From contig QAOA01003982.1 in assembly GCA_003255065.1 (NCBI GenBank), positions 207,488-271,487 on the forward strand: a stretch of DNA of 64,000 nucleotides. The letters are read 5' to 3'. Under the pieces are notes generated by a model. That model worked only from the letters and a program-made list of their open reading frames with translations. It did not search any database and had not been told where the DNA came from. This document shows positions 10,060 to 20,705 of this stretch, piece by piece. This stretch comes from Cercis canadensis (Eukaryota > Streptophyta > Magnoliopsida > Fabales > Fabaceae). Every line of letters starts with the position of its first letter. The stretch's first letter is position 1. A program made the position numbers and the translations under genes.

Positions 10060-10679
10060 NAAAGCAGAAGAAAAGACCCGGATAGAGCTTAGAAAAGAAT
10101 TCAAAGCTCAAAACAATGCTTATTTGCAAGCATGAAGATCTTCACATGCAATGATGGATTTATAGGAGCAAGCACTGGCCCCACGTTTTAAATTTTTACC
10201 AAATTGCTTTGGAAATTTTTTAAAACCCCTACTTTTATAGTTTCCCAACCATTATTCTTCCATTTTATCTTTCACCCTCCATTGAGTTATTTTTAGATTC
10301 GTTACTCTTCACATGGGTAACAACAATAATATGGCCAACAAAGCATCCAGGAAGTTGTTAATTTTCCAAAGATATATTCTCTGTTTGTTACCAGTTTACT
10401 TTTTCGGTGCAGCTTGCAACAAACGAAAAGTTCATTAATGTTCAGCACAGAGTCGTCGCAAACCACCATGGTCCAAGAGTTTCAGTGGCATGCATCTTTC
10501 GGCCACCTTCTCACACAGCTGAAGGTACATCAAGAGTATATGGTCCTATCAAGGAACTGTTATCAGATGGAAACCCACCTATCTATAGAGAAATTACTTA
10601 AAAAGATTACTTGGCACATCATTCTGAAAATGGACTTGATGGTAATTCACCACTGCTACGGCATAGGGTGTTAATATAA
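8152..10679 (+). pseudogene. 2-oxoglutarate/Fe(II)-dependent dioxygenase, ACC-oxidase-homolog type, probably non-functional
   Basis: Members of this family are soluble oxygenases of plant specialised metabolism; the substrate cannot be told. Exon 1 is 8152-8696 (MVATRANEIQAG start, conserved in homologues; DIOX_N domain with CQKWGFFQVINHG). Exon 2 is 9603-9923 and carries the HxD iron ligands (TKHTDGDF). Exon 3 starts at 10413 and carries the distal His (NVQHRV) and the RVS motif that binds 2-oxoglutarate. Two faults are visible. Exon 1 ends with two bases of a codon, but exon 2 is in frame from its first base, so canonical GT-AG splicing loses one base and soon meets a stop. Exon 3 stops at 10599-10601, while the family's C-terminal tail (KDYLAHH..., 25 codons) continues in frame to 10677-10679. 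A TTG 24 bases upstream also opens the frame but is not the start. It is the best copy of a decayed tandem cluster. Confidence 0.85.
10020..10060. repeat. A homopolymer with an N, inside intron 2
   Basis: About 40 A followed by an N at 10060. Intron length is therefore uncertain. Confidence 0.9.
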
Positions 10680-12430
10680 ACAATTAGGGGAAATGTTGAT
10701 CTTCATGCACGAATCTGGCTATAGGTTATCTCAATAATTGGTGTTTAATTAGTTGTAACCTTTTGATTTCTGATTATGACATGTCGTATCAGGAACTTCC
10801 AAACACCAGCCATGTATTTCTATTTTAGTTGAATAAGTATGCTTTTCACAGCAAAATGTGAAAATATCTCAAAAAAACTGAATCACCTTGTATATAACAG
10901 ACCATTATAATTCCTTATAAAATGTAAGAATGACATTGAGTGTTCCAATTTTACCCCAACCATATGGGTCAGATAAGATAGCAAACTCCTATAAGAAAAC
11001 ATGCTAAATTTCAATTTTTTTGCCAAAAATTAAATATTTGTTCAGCATGTTTTCCTATATAGCTGTTCTTGTATTTCATGAGAAATAGTGAAACCCACCT
11101 AAAATTGACCAATGTAGCATAGCACACCATTATCTTAAGTGTGCAGTAGTCATGTGCCGGCACAATAGTAATATGTTATAGCAACTATACATTTACTTAT
11201 TTAAACAAAACTATACACTTTGTAATGATTTTTTTGTCCGAATTTGTAACAATATAAATCAGCAAGTTTATACACTATATGGAAAGAACAAGTGAAAATA
11301 TATAAAATTATATCACTCATTATTTGTATGAGGTGATCAAACAAATTCAAAAAGTTACAATTTAATACTTCCTTAGTATTAAAAGTGGGATTTGCTATGC
11401 TAATCCCTCCCCCCACCCTTTCAAAATTGGGGCTAGCATTACCTTATTCACCAATATGCCTGTATATCATCTTTAACCCTTTGGTGTTTGCTACACATAA
11501 ATGTCATAAATAATTTAATTAGAATCTGAGAAAAAAAAAAAAAAAAAGTAAACCAGATCATTTTACTACAAAATTGGCTTTTTCATTGACAAAATTGACA
11601 TTTTAAAAAATGAAGAACTTTAGTACAAACCCTAAAACAGAGACAACAATTAAATGAATTTTACAACATAAACTGAAGCTTTTCAACTGATTTTAGTGTG
11701 AGATCAACCAGCATCCATACACCATCTATACAAGAACAAAATTGTAACACATTTTCCTTATATGAAGTGAGATTAACCTTCAATGAACAGCTTGGCCAGT
11801 AGTCCAATCCCAACTACTTCAGGCCGCGGTAGCACTGATTTCCTGGTCCATAGGAAATTTTAAACAATATGATAGTCTAGATACCTCAAATTAGAGGTAA
11901 ATCACACTATATCTCAGTACACTATAGCAGCAATCTTATAAGAAATATATACAAGGCCTTATCCACCAATATGTATTATAGGCCTATTTGTTGTCTTAGC
12001 TATGTCAAACATGCATGTGAGGCTTTCTTCTTCTTCACCTACACCAAAGAACAGGTAATACTCAAAACCATAATTAATGGCAAGAGTTACACAAATTTAA
12101 TAGCTGAACAGCTTAAGTTAGTTATACAATTTCTTCCTCTTCCCATAGAAAAGCTCAATAGCAGAAGTGAGTTATATAATTCCAAGCAATGTTTGCCCCT
12201 ATATTTTGTTAGCCATAATATGAAAAGAGATATAGATCTCATGGAGAAGCGGTCAGCAAACTATTGAATGTGAAAGAAACTATTTTATTACAAGATAATG
12301 ATAATTAAAGAGAAAAATGGGTCGTTGGATAGAAAATAACAAATTGTGTTAAGATTTCATACAAATGGGAGCATCATGCTTTTTGTTAAGCTAATGATAT
12401 GTTTCTCAATCTTAGTAATAATAGCCAAAA
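10680..12430. other. Intergenic DNA, no gene recognised
   Basis: Mostly AT-rich sequence. Blocks around 10850-11010 and 11050-11120 (GAATCACCTTGTATATAACA, TAGCACACCATTAT) resemble the TCACCCAATATGTAACACAC and ATAGCACACCATAATAA sequences at 4860-5080, so a dispersed repeat is present in pieces. The ORF at 11971-12267 has no recognisable domain and no codon pattern that convinces me. Confidence 0.4.
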
Positions 12431-12438
12431 CTACATAC

Positions 12439-13202
12439 CGCTGCCTCTATTATCTCCCGAAGCTCATGATCGTCCGCACCATGTTGCGGGGATCCCTTAA
12501 ACTAACCTGCAAGAGAACAAGCCCATATAAAAATATATCAATTCTCTTATTATTCCATGGGTTCAAACTTTTGAGCCACAGCTGCCTATTCATTCTCTTA
12601 TTCCACAAAGTCACTGTACTGCTATAAATCAAATTCTCGACCATGCCTCATACTGTAAACTGCTAACTGTAATGACTCTTTATGCCCTTAAAAATCTTAG
12701 AATGTTAAAATTTGCAATAGCATCACATCAGTCACAAATTTATCCATTACCAACATCTATAGGCCATAAACACCAATTCCTTAATGCCAGGCCTTTTTCC
12801 CTCTTTCCATAATTAACCTTTTCAGAACTGAATTAGATTTAGAAAATCCACAAGTTGTTACTAATCATCATCAACTGCAACTCCCTAGATTCACCCAATC
12901 ACATTAAGCATGCAAAATCTATTCAATATCATGGAGTCTATTCAAGTTGCTACTAATAAATTACAAGATAAAACTCAAGTGACATGCAGAATATATTGAA
13001 TTTTGACAGCTAGAATTTAAGTTACCTCTGAAGGACCAAATAAACAAACTTTGAAGTTTCCATCGGCTAATAGCCGCACACAAAAATGATCAGTCATTGA
13101 TGTGATAAATGAAACTGTACCTTGATGCCCATCTATTGTAAAATTCTTTGCTGTCTCTGTTGGGTGATCCTTAAGTCTCTTTAAGCCCGGAAACCGCTTC
13201 AT
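12439..13202 (-). CDS. Two likely exons of an unrecognised host gene
   Basis: On the minus strand, an exon at 13202-13026 follows an acceptor (ATCATCAAACAG) and ends at a good donor (GAG then GTAAC). Its 59 codons include HPTETAKNFTIDGHQGTVSF and DHFCVRLLADGNFKVC. A second exon at 12501-12439 (21 codons, including HGADDHELREIIEAA) lies between an acceptor TTAG and a donor GTATGT. Both exons are in phase 0 and join without a stop. Composition is like that of real protein, unlike the surrounding DNA. I do not recognise the family. Upstream exons may lie beyond the LINE fragment that begins at about 13305, or the gene may be broken by it. An alternative acceptor four bases upstream of the second exon (TGCAG) would give an early stop. 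Confidence 0.45.
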
Positions 13203-13304
13203 CTGTTTGATGATGATGGTTATAAAGGGTCTCTATAAGATGACATCAAAACTTCATAAGTGAGATCACCAAGCCGAATTCACCTTACCACTGTATTAAA
13301 CATT

Positions 13305-16293
13305 TCAGAATAGGGTACAAAGCTTTCCCAGATTTCCAAGCCCGGAAGCCGAATTCACCTCATGCACTAAAACAGAGTTCCACGCCCTTCTATCTACCAT
13401 AAACAAAGCTTTCACAGGGGCCTCTGCCAACTGGTCTGGTATATGGGATTGAACATACCTGTGCTCAACACCAGGAAGCCATGGGTCCCTCCCTATCACC
13501 CTACTCTCCCCATCACCAATCCGCAAGCCCATTCCTTGGCGCAACACAGGAAACCCAGCCCTAAGGCTTCTCCATGTATATGAAAGTTTACTTCCAATAG
13601 GTGCATCTAGAAGAGAGCAATTTGGGTAATATTTTGCCTTTAGAATCCTTGCCAGTAGAGAGTTCTGGTTTTGAAGCAGCCGCCACCCCTGTTTGGCAAG
13701 CATAGCTATGTTAAACTCTTCCAAATTACGAAACCCCAGTCCCCCAAACTTCTTCGGAGTTGCAAACTTTTCCCAGCTAATCCAATGTATCTTTGCATTT
13801 TCTAGTGTGCTCCCCTACCAGAATTTTTCCATCAACTGGTTAAGTTCGGTACACAGTGACGTTGAGAGCCTAAAACAACTCGTGGTGTATGTAGATATAG
13901 AAAGGGCAACTGCATTCATCAGGATTTCCTTACCTGCCTTAGAAAGCAATTTTTCTCTCTAACCTTGAAGTTTCTTCCACACCCGTTCCTTGAGAGACTG
14001 AAAGGTGGCATTCTTGTTTCGTCCAACCATGGTCGGTAAACCAAGGTACTTTTCATTGAAAGCAACAATAGATATACCCAAAATTTGCATGACACTGTCT
14101 ATCCAACTGCCGGCTATTAAGACTAAAGAAAACCGCTAACTTATCAAAGTTTATCTCTTGACTCGAGCACATTTCATAATCAATAAGTATTCTTTTAATC
14201 TCCAAGCTCTCCAACACCGATGCCCGTGCAAAAATCAAGTTATCATCTGCAAAAAACAAATGTGAAATTGCTGAAGCCTCCCTACGCACCTTCACCCATG
14301 CTATCGCATTATGATTTTCTGCATCCTGTAAGAGTGCACTCATCCCCTCAGCACAAATAAAAAACAGATAGGGAGAAAGAGGGTCTACTTGCCTCAAACC
14401 TCTCTCCGAAAGAACTAGGCCATGCTGAACACCATTTAGTATAACATAGTAAGACACTGCTGTGATACATGACATAATGATGCTCACCCATCTCTCCACA
14501 AATCCCATCTTACGCATAATAGCTTCCAGAAAGCCCCACTTTACCCGATCAAATGCCTTACTCATGTGAAGCCTCAAAGCCATAAAACCTTCCTTCCTGG
14601 CAGAGCATGTAAAAACTCGTAAGCAATCATCACATTATCAGTAATTTGGCGATTCAGAACAAAAGCGCTTCAGTTCAAAGAAATTACTTTCGAAAAAATG
14701 ATTTTAAGCCTATTAGCCAACACTTTAGATATAATCTTGTAGAGCACATTACACAAACTGATTCGCCTAAACTAGGTCATTTTTGGTCTAAACTGGGTCA
14801 TATTTGAGGGATTATTGACTTTTGGAATGAGAACTATGTGAGTATAGTTCACATCGTCAATTGGGATCCTATTATTTAGAAAATCTAGCACTACAATAAT
14901 AACGTCAGCTCCCACCACATTCCAATATCTCTGATAACATAGTGCAGGTAAACAATTCGGGCCCAGTGCTTTAGTAGCACCCATATGGAAAACGGCTTCC
15001 CTTATTTCCTTATCACTAAAAGGTTTAAGCAGCTTCTCATTCATATAAGATGTCAACCTAGTAGGCACCAAATCAGTAACTGGGGAAAAATCAGTAGGGT
15101 TAATAGAGGAAAAACTATCAAAAAAATATTGAACAGCTATCTCTCCCATATCTTCTGGCTTAGATATCCAAACACCCATGACATCCTGAAGTCTCTTAAC
15201 AGTATTTTTCTTTTTGGTGGTTTGAGGCTCTTTTATGGAAATAACCCGTGTTTTTATCTCCCTCCTTCAGCCACTGCACTCGGGATTGTTGTTTCCACAT
15301 CACCTCTTCCCGTTCTAAAATCTCATTTAATACATTATGGATCCTCTTGATTCTCTGGATATTTCCATCATTTGGCCTCTGAGCTCTGGCCTCTCTAAGG
15401 TGATTTTGTAACTTCTTAATGTGCTTCCTAACATGGCCAAATGTACTCTCATTCCAAGCTTGTAGACAGTTACTAGTATTCTTAATTTTTCCTTGTACCC
15501 GAGTTAAAGCATTTTCTTCATCTCCTTCACTCCAACACATGTAAACTAGATTATCACAGTCATCATGTCTTGTCCACATCTGTTTAAGCCAAAACCTCTT
15601 AGGGAATCGTTGTACTATACCTCTGTCACCTTGGATTTGTACTAGAATAGGCGTGTGTGGTCAGAGACTCCAATATCCAGGTTCTAGACATGGTGTAAAG
15701 GAAAAAGATTAGACCACTCAGATGTTGCCATAGCACGGTCTAGTCGCACACAGACATTATCCTCATTACCTCTCCTGTTGCACCAAGTAAATTGATCTCC
15801 TTGAATGCCTAGATCCTAAAGTTCACAAAAATCAATTGCTGAAATAATCTCATTTAGGATTCTAGTCTATCCACACGGCTACACTGCTCATGACTATGAA
15901 GGATTTCGTTGAAGTCCCCTACTACCAACTAACGTGGATTAGGAACCCTTTTGAGGGAACGAAGAGTTTGCCACCCTTGAGGCCTCAGATGTGTCACGGA
16001 GTCACCATAAAAACCTGTCATTCTCCATCTCTCAGTTTCCCATCATCCACCATAACATCAATGTGGTATTGCGAAAATGAGAGAAAATCAATACTGACAT
16101 CCTCTTTCCATAAAATGCCTAGGCCACCACATCTACCTTGGCATGCAACTCCAAACCCATTACAAAAAGGCAATTCATCTTTTGAAACCTATGTAGCACG
16201 GGTACGGGTTTCGTACCCGATACGAGTACGAAATTTGGGTACGGTATTTTTCAAAAAATAATGGTATGTGGGTACGCTATATTATATTAATAA

Positions 16294-16340
<47 letters not shown>

Positions 16341-16890
16341 AATTATAAAAAATATAGTGTTCAACAAATACATCAATCTATAAATTTAATTTCTATTTAG
16401 TCTATGTAAATGGGCCTTAGAAGTTGAAGGAGTCTAATTCAATTAATGAAAATACTATAACAAACATAAAAATAAAAAATGAAAAGAAGACAAATTTTCT
16501 CACTCGCCCTCCTCTCTCTCTGTCTCTCACCCTTCTCTCTCTCTTCCTCGCTCTCTTCTCTCTCACCCTCCTCTCTCTGTAGCCTTCCTCCTCTCTAGCG
16601 CCTCCCTACCAAAACCAAGCAAAAGAAAAAAATTGAAAGGTACGCGTTTCTTGCAGGGGGACGCATTTCGCGTTTCGGAACTGTCTCCGAAACGAGTACG
16701 CCTCCCAATTTGCCATTTCGGTGCTACATTGTTTGAAACTATCCCACTCCCCTCTAGTTAATTTTGTCCCACACACAAACACCACATTGGGATCTTGTGG
16801 CCTTAGTAAAAGGCAGAGAGCACGAACTGTATGTGGGTTCCCAAGACCACGATAGTTCTAGCTTAGGACCTTCATTGTGCTCAGCGAGAC
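13305..16890 (-). pseudogene. LINE ORF2 relic: endonuclease and reverse transcriptase
   Basis: Reading the minus strand from 16890: RGLGNPHTVRALCLLL at the start of the EEP endonuclease (the family's W and C before it are replaced by a stop and Y), then GDFNEILHSHEQCSRVD near 15890, the linker ending [13 protein letters not shown] near 15200, the RT entry (KALGPNCLPALCYQRYW, then VLIPKVNNPSNMTQFRP) near 14800-14950, LHMSKAFDRVKW near 14560 (a catalytic-region D replaced by H in the usual DMSKAYDRVEW), LRQVDPLSPYLFFICAEG, and the catalytic FADD box near 14240. The last part (13724-13305) is the conserved [13 protein letters not shown] region. Several stops and frameshifts break it; it cannot make a working enzyme. 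Confidence 0.85.
16189..16731. mobile_element. hAT-type MITE inserted in the LINE endonuclease
   Basis: The 543-bp insertion is flanked by the 8-bp duplication TTTGAAAC (16181-16188 and 16732-16739), the size made by hAT transposases. The ends are inverted repeats: CTATGTAGCACGGG on the left against CAATGTAGCACCGA read from the right. The interior holds a (TA)n tract (about 16299-16336), a CT-rich block (16500-16590) and inverted GGTACG/CGTACC words near both ends. There is no transposase ORF. Removing it and one copy of the duplication restores LINE sequence on both sides. Confidence 0.85.
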
Positions 16891-17408
16891 TACTTAACAG
16901 TCGCTGCTATTTTATTAGTCACATTATCCATTGCATCAATCTTTCCTTTCTTCTCAGCATGCCTCTCATCTACATCCATACTGTCAAAACCCAGCCCACC
17001 CTCAGCCTCATTTCTCTTCATTGTACCACCTCCATCCGAACCCGTGCTTGTACCCCCTTCCTTAGCTAACCTCTTCTACTTCCTCACTGAAGTCACTTGT
17101 CTCACTACTGGTTGTGTTGCCCTTGGACTTAGCTTTGCAGTAACTGTGTCCCTTCCATGATCCTCTTCTGGGTTCAGACTGAGAATAATAATAAACTGGG
17201 TTTCAATTCTCTCATATGCTAGATAACCCCTCCCCACCATGTTACATTTTTGCATAGCCACATCCTTCCCCTCCCCAGCTGCACCCCTATTGATAATTGC
17301 ATTTGGCTCCGTTACACGTGGCTAACCCATGTCCTTGGCAGCCATATTCTGAACTGTTCCATACAAATCCATGACACTCACACCATTTCTATCACCTATC
17401 ACTTAGCC

Positions 17409-18220
17409 TCATTTCCTCACGATTCTATCCTCAAATGCTGCATCAACAAATAGGTTCGCCATTTCAGAGGAAAGAACTTTAGTGTGCTCTAGAGTGTTCT
17501 TTCTTGCATTGCCAGTATCACTCTCACGTGCTGCAAAATTGGGATTAATATTCTCAGCATACTCCTCCACCTTATATATCCTGATTGGTCTACATGAAGC
17601 CATGGTCCCCTTTTCTTCTCTTTCACGGTATCGTGCTCCTCATTGTCTAGACAAATGGAACAAGCCCTCTCTTCATGACCAAGCTTTCCATAATAATAAC
17701 AGTATTGTTGCAGCCTCTCATACTTAAAATCCACCCAGATTATACCATCTTCCTTACTAGATAGTTTCATTCCATGTTTCAACAGCACAGTAACCTCCAT
17801 AGCAACCAACACTTTCATAACCAAGCCCAGCTTGCATGTAACCCAGTATTGTCTCATCTCTTCCACACACCCAAGTATGCACCCTATCTTCTTACCCACA
17901 GCTCTGGTTTGACAATGAATGGGCAAACCCCATATCTGCACCCAGATTTTCACTTCATCGAGGCATATGGACTGCCAATCCTTCTCCCTATCCGAATGCT
18001 ACACAAATAAGTAACTATTTTTGGAAATACACAGGTTTCCTTTTAGAACGCGACGTAAACAACGTTCCTCCTCAAAGAAGAAATGGAAAACCTTGGGGGC
18101 CAATTCTACCGCCTTGAATCCTTTTGCATTCCCCCAAACCCCTTGAAGTACTGATTGTAAAACACCGCAAGTCACTAGTAAATAAATAATTGTTTTAATT
18201 AGCAAAGGTAGTTCAGACAT
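17409..18220 (-). pseudogene. LINE ORF1 relic (DUF4283-like plus zinc knuckle)
   Basis: The minus-strand frames 18220-17999 and 17953-17489 together give a region that ends FEEERCLRRVLKGNLC, then MKIWVQIWGLPIHCQTRAVG, typical of the DUF4283 RNA-binding region of plant LINE ORF1 proteins, then a zinc-knuckle-like YCYYYGKLGHEERAC (one Cys of the usual CxxC is replaced by Y). A frame change between the two ORFs near 17960-18000 and the lost Cys indicate decay. ORF1 proteins package LINE RNA with ORF2. Confidence 0.75.
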
Positions 18221-18229
18221 TTTCTTACT

Positions 18230-18744
18230 ATCATTCTTTGAACTTGTTTCTAAAACTCCTTATTTGTTATCAGTTTTGGCTGAAAACTCGTTCCAATGAG
18301 TTGGGCCTATTTGCTAACCTTTGTAGTGTTATCCTTTAAAAGGAGTTGGGCCTACTTGTCAGCTGAGCATATTATATGAGAAGTCCATTTGCAAAAACAA
18401 TGTGTTTCATTAAAACTAAGCTCCGCATATTCAAAATGCTTCATAATGAGTTTGTTCAGATCTCCAATGCCTTAAAACGGTAGAATTTTGGCTAGAAACC
18501 TTTTAGTTTCCCGCAAATTGCTTCTCTCCTTCTTTCCCAATTTAAGAACCCAAAATCCATGATTTCCAGCTTCATCCCGAGAACTGCTGCCATTTTCCCT
18601 AATTTCCAACCCTTCTCAGTGCTAAACTGCCTCCATTAACTCCTTCCATGTTGTTCCTAATACCTTCTATAAATCATCCACTGCAAAATGAGGTTTCAGG
18701 ATTCTCTTCGAATGTGTGCTTGCATAGTTGGCAAAGGCTAATTA
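18230..18744. other. Non-coding stretch between LINE and Copia remnant
   Basis: No convincing coding sequence. It may be the spacer upstream of the extra 3' ORF of the Copia element, but I see no diagnostic motif. Confidence 0.35.
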
Positions 18745-20055
18745 GTGGCAAGCAATTCTGCAAATGACCCTCTAGTGATCTCTGATTCATTTGCAACCAC
18801 CACATATTCTTTCTGGCAAGCTTTGCAACACAATTACCAACATTCTGGAATCAGCTCCAGAGGAAAAGAACTAGCAACTGATGAGCTAGAAGAAGAAGAA
18901 GAAGAACTAGCTTTGTTAGCTTTGACAGAGAGCAAGGAAGAAGAAGAAGAAGAAGAGCTCGTGCCTCTCCAAATGATTGGAGGAGTTCTTATGCTCGAAA
19001 GCCTTCCTGCCACCTCAAGGCCTTCCATTTTGTTAGCTGTTCCAGAACCCTCTTATTCACCATTTCCAATGGCAGAGAACCTTATTCTTGTAGGCCCCTC
19101 TAGACCTCTCAACAAGAAGATTTGCGCTAAAAAGAGGGTAACCATTCCTAAAGCCATAACACCTAAAACTATTGGGGCCTTCTTTCAATCCAGAGAAACA
19201 AAGAAGAAATTTCACCAAAATTTCTTCCTACATGCTGTGGTTTTTGGCTCAATTGTTGATTGGGAGGCTGCCTCTCCTGAGGAAGTTGACATTATATTTG
19301 TTGAAATGGGTTGGGCAAAGCTGCTTGATATCGAAGAACCAATTATGCCCAAAGCGATCAAGCTCTTCTATGCTCACCTTCAACCTCTCAAAGGTGTGTC
19401 TTCTGGTGCTATCTATTTAAGAATCTATGTAGCTGAAGGATAGATAACCTTGAATGAAGGGGTTCTTAGTAAAAAATTTGACCTACAAACTGAGGGTGAT
19501 GAGAGGTTCATCCACAAAACTTGGCTTGCTGATTTTGTCCCGTATGATAAAGCCATAAATTTCATTTATGATTTTCTAGAAAACATATCTGTTGGTAGTG
19601 CACCCACTCTGCACTGCATGAATCCAGTCACCAGGACCCTAGCCAAGCTAGTTACATCTTTGTTGCTTCCCTGCATTGACAGTCAAGCTAAGTTCACCAC
19701 CCAGAATCTGTATTTCCTCTACCACCTCAAACAAAAACTCCCTTTGAACTTGCCCAAATTGATTCTAAACACCATGGCTTGGGCTGTTGGAGGAACAAGG
19801 AAAACTCCTAGCTTACCATATAGTATGTTGATTGTGAGGATGTTGAAGCATTTCATTGTGAACCTAACCTACTTTTCTGAGATTGTCTTACTTGACACCT
19901 GCATAATCCAAAGGCCTCTGCCTGGTTACAAAGGAGTTGCGGAAGGCTCTAAGTTTGCTCCTTTTGGGTCTAAAAAAAAAAAATTGCTCTTATTGAAACT
20001 TCTTCTAAAAAGAAGAAAACTGGTTCTAAACCAGTTCCTCCTTCTCAACCAATAG
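18745..20055 (+). pseudogene. Extra 3' ORF of a Sirevirus-like Copia element (plant transposon protein domain), broken
   Basis: The frame runs from GTG at 18745 (apparently a mutated ATG: VASNSANDPLVISDS) through acidic Glu-rich repeats (residues ~48-72) to an in-frame TAG at 19441-19443, and continues in the same frame to about 20055. The second half (NTMAWAVGGTRKTP, then YSMLIVRMLKHF) resembles the putative-plant-transposon-protein domain found in the extra ORF between pol and the 3' LTR of Sireviruses. The polypurine tract and LTR follow directly, which supports this. The function of such ORFs is unproven; some have been called envelope-like. The lost start and the internal stop make it a relic. 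No gag or pol of this element lies upstream. Confidence 0.65.
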
Positions 20056-20705
20056 ATCATACAGAATGGATAACAGATCTTAACCCTACTGAGCTGGCCA
20101 ACCAAATTGGACAACATCTAAACTTCTATTAGTCCAAGGTCATTGATTGCTCTAAAAGACTTAAAGGTCTAGATAAGAATTGACTGAGACCAAGAAGCAG
20201 TGGCTAGTGTTCAAAAGGAGCTTGTAGATCTCAAAGCCTCTCAACCCTTCAACCCTTGACTACCTATAATGCTTTCCTCTTTTTTCTATTTTTAAACATT
20301 TTATTTGATCTGTATATTAAATAGTCCTTGGCTTAGGCTTAAACAATTTATGCACTTTCAATTGCATCCTTGCTATTCTTTGCTTTCATTAACTCTTTGT
20401 GCAAGATCCTCCTTTAGTCCTTTTGATCATGACAAAGTGGGAGAAAATGATGGAAATATGTATGTTTAGTTTTTAGTTATTTTACTTGCTAGAAAGTAGC
20501 TTGCCATAATGCTCTGATGATTGCTCTGATACAAGTTTTATGATCTACTCTGGTATTTTGATTAAGTGCTTCTAAAATAACTACTTATGAAAACCCCTCT
20601 GCTGTTGAAAATTATTTATGAGAACTGCTTTTTAAACTGGTTTAACAAGTTGTTCAGAAGCTGGCATGAATTTAGGGGGAGATCTTTCTAGATATTTGTC
20701 ATCAT

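Larger units (their letters stand above)
13305..18220 (-). mobile_element. Broken plant L1-type LINE (ORF1 and ORF2), minus strand
   Basis: The order on the minus strand is ORF1 (18220-17409: DUF4283-like region and zinc knuckle), then ORF2 (from about 16890: endonuclease, reverse transcriptase, start of the C-terminal region, ending about 13305). This is the layout of plant L1-like non-LTR retrotransposons. No poly(A) tail is present at the low-coordinate end, and the RNase H and zf-RVT parts are missing, so the 3' end has been lost by deletion rather than by the usual 5' truncation. A hAT-type MITE interrupts the endonuclease. Confidence 0.85.

Noticed and set aside
11971..12627. Plus-strand ORFs of 93-98 codons
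   Set aside because: No family resemblance, and the second overlaps a better-supported minus-strand exon at 12439-12501.
18834..19028. Minus-strand poly-Ser ORF
   Set aside because: Antisense of GAAGAAGAA repeats coding for the Glu-rich part of the Copia extra ORF.
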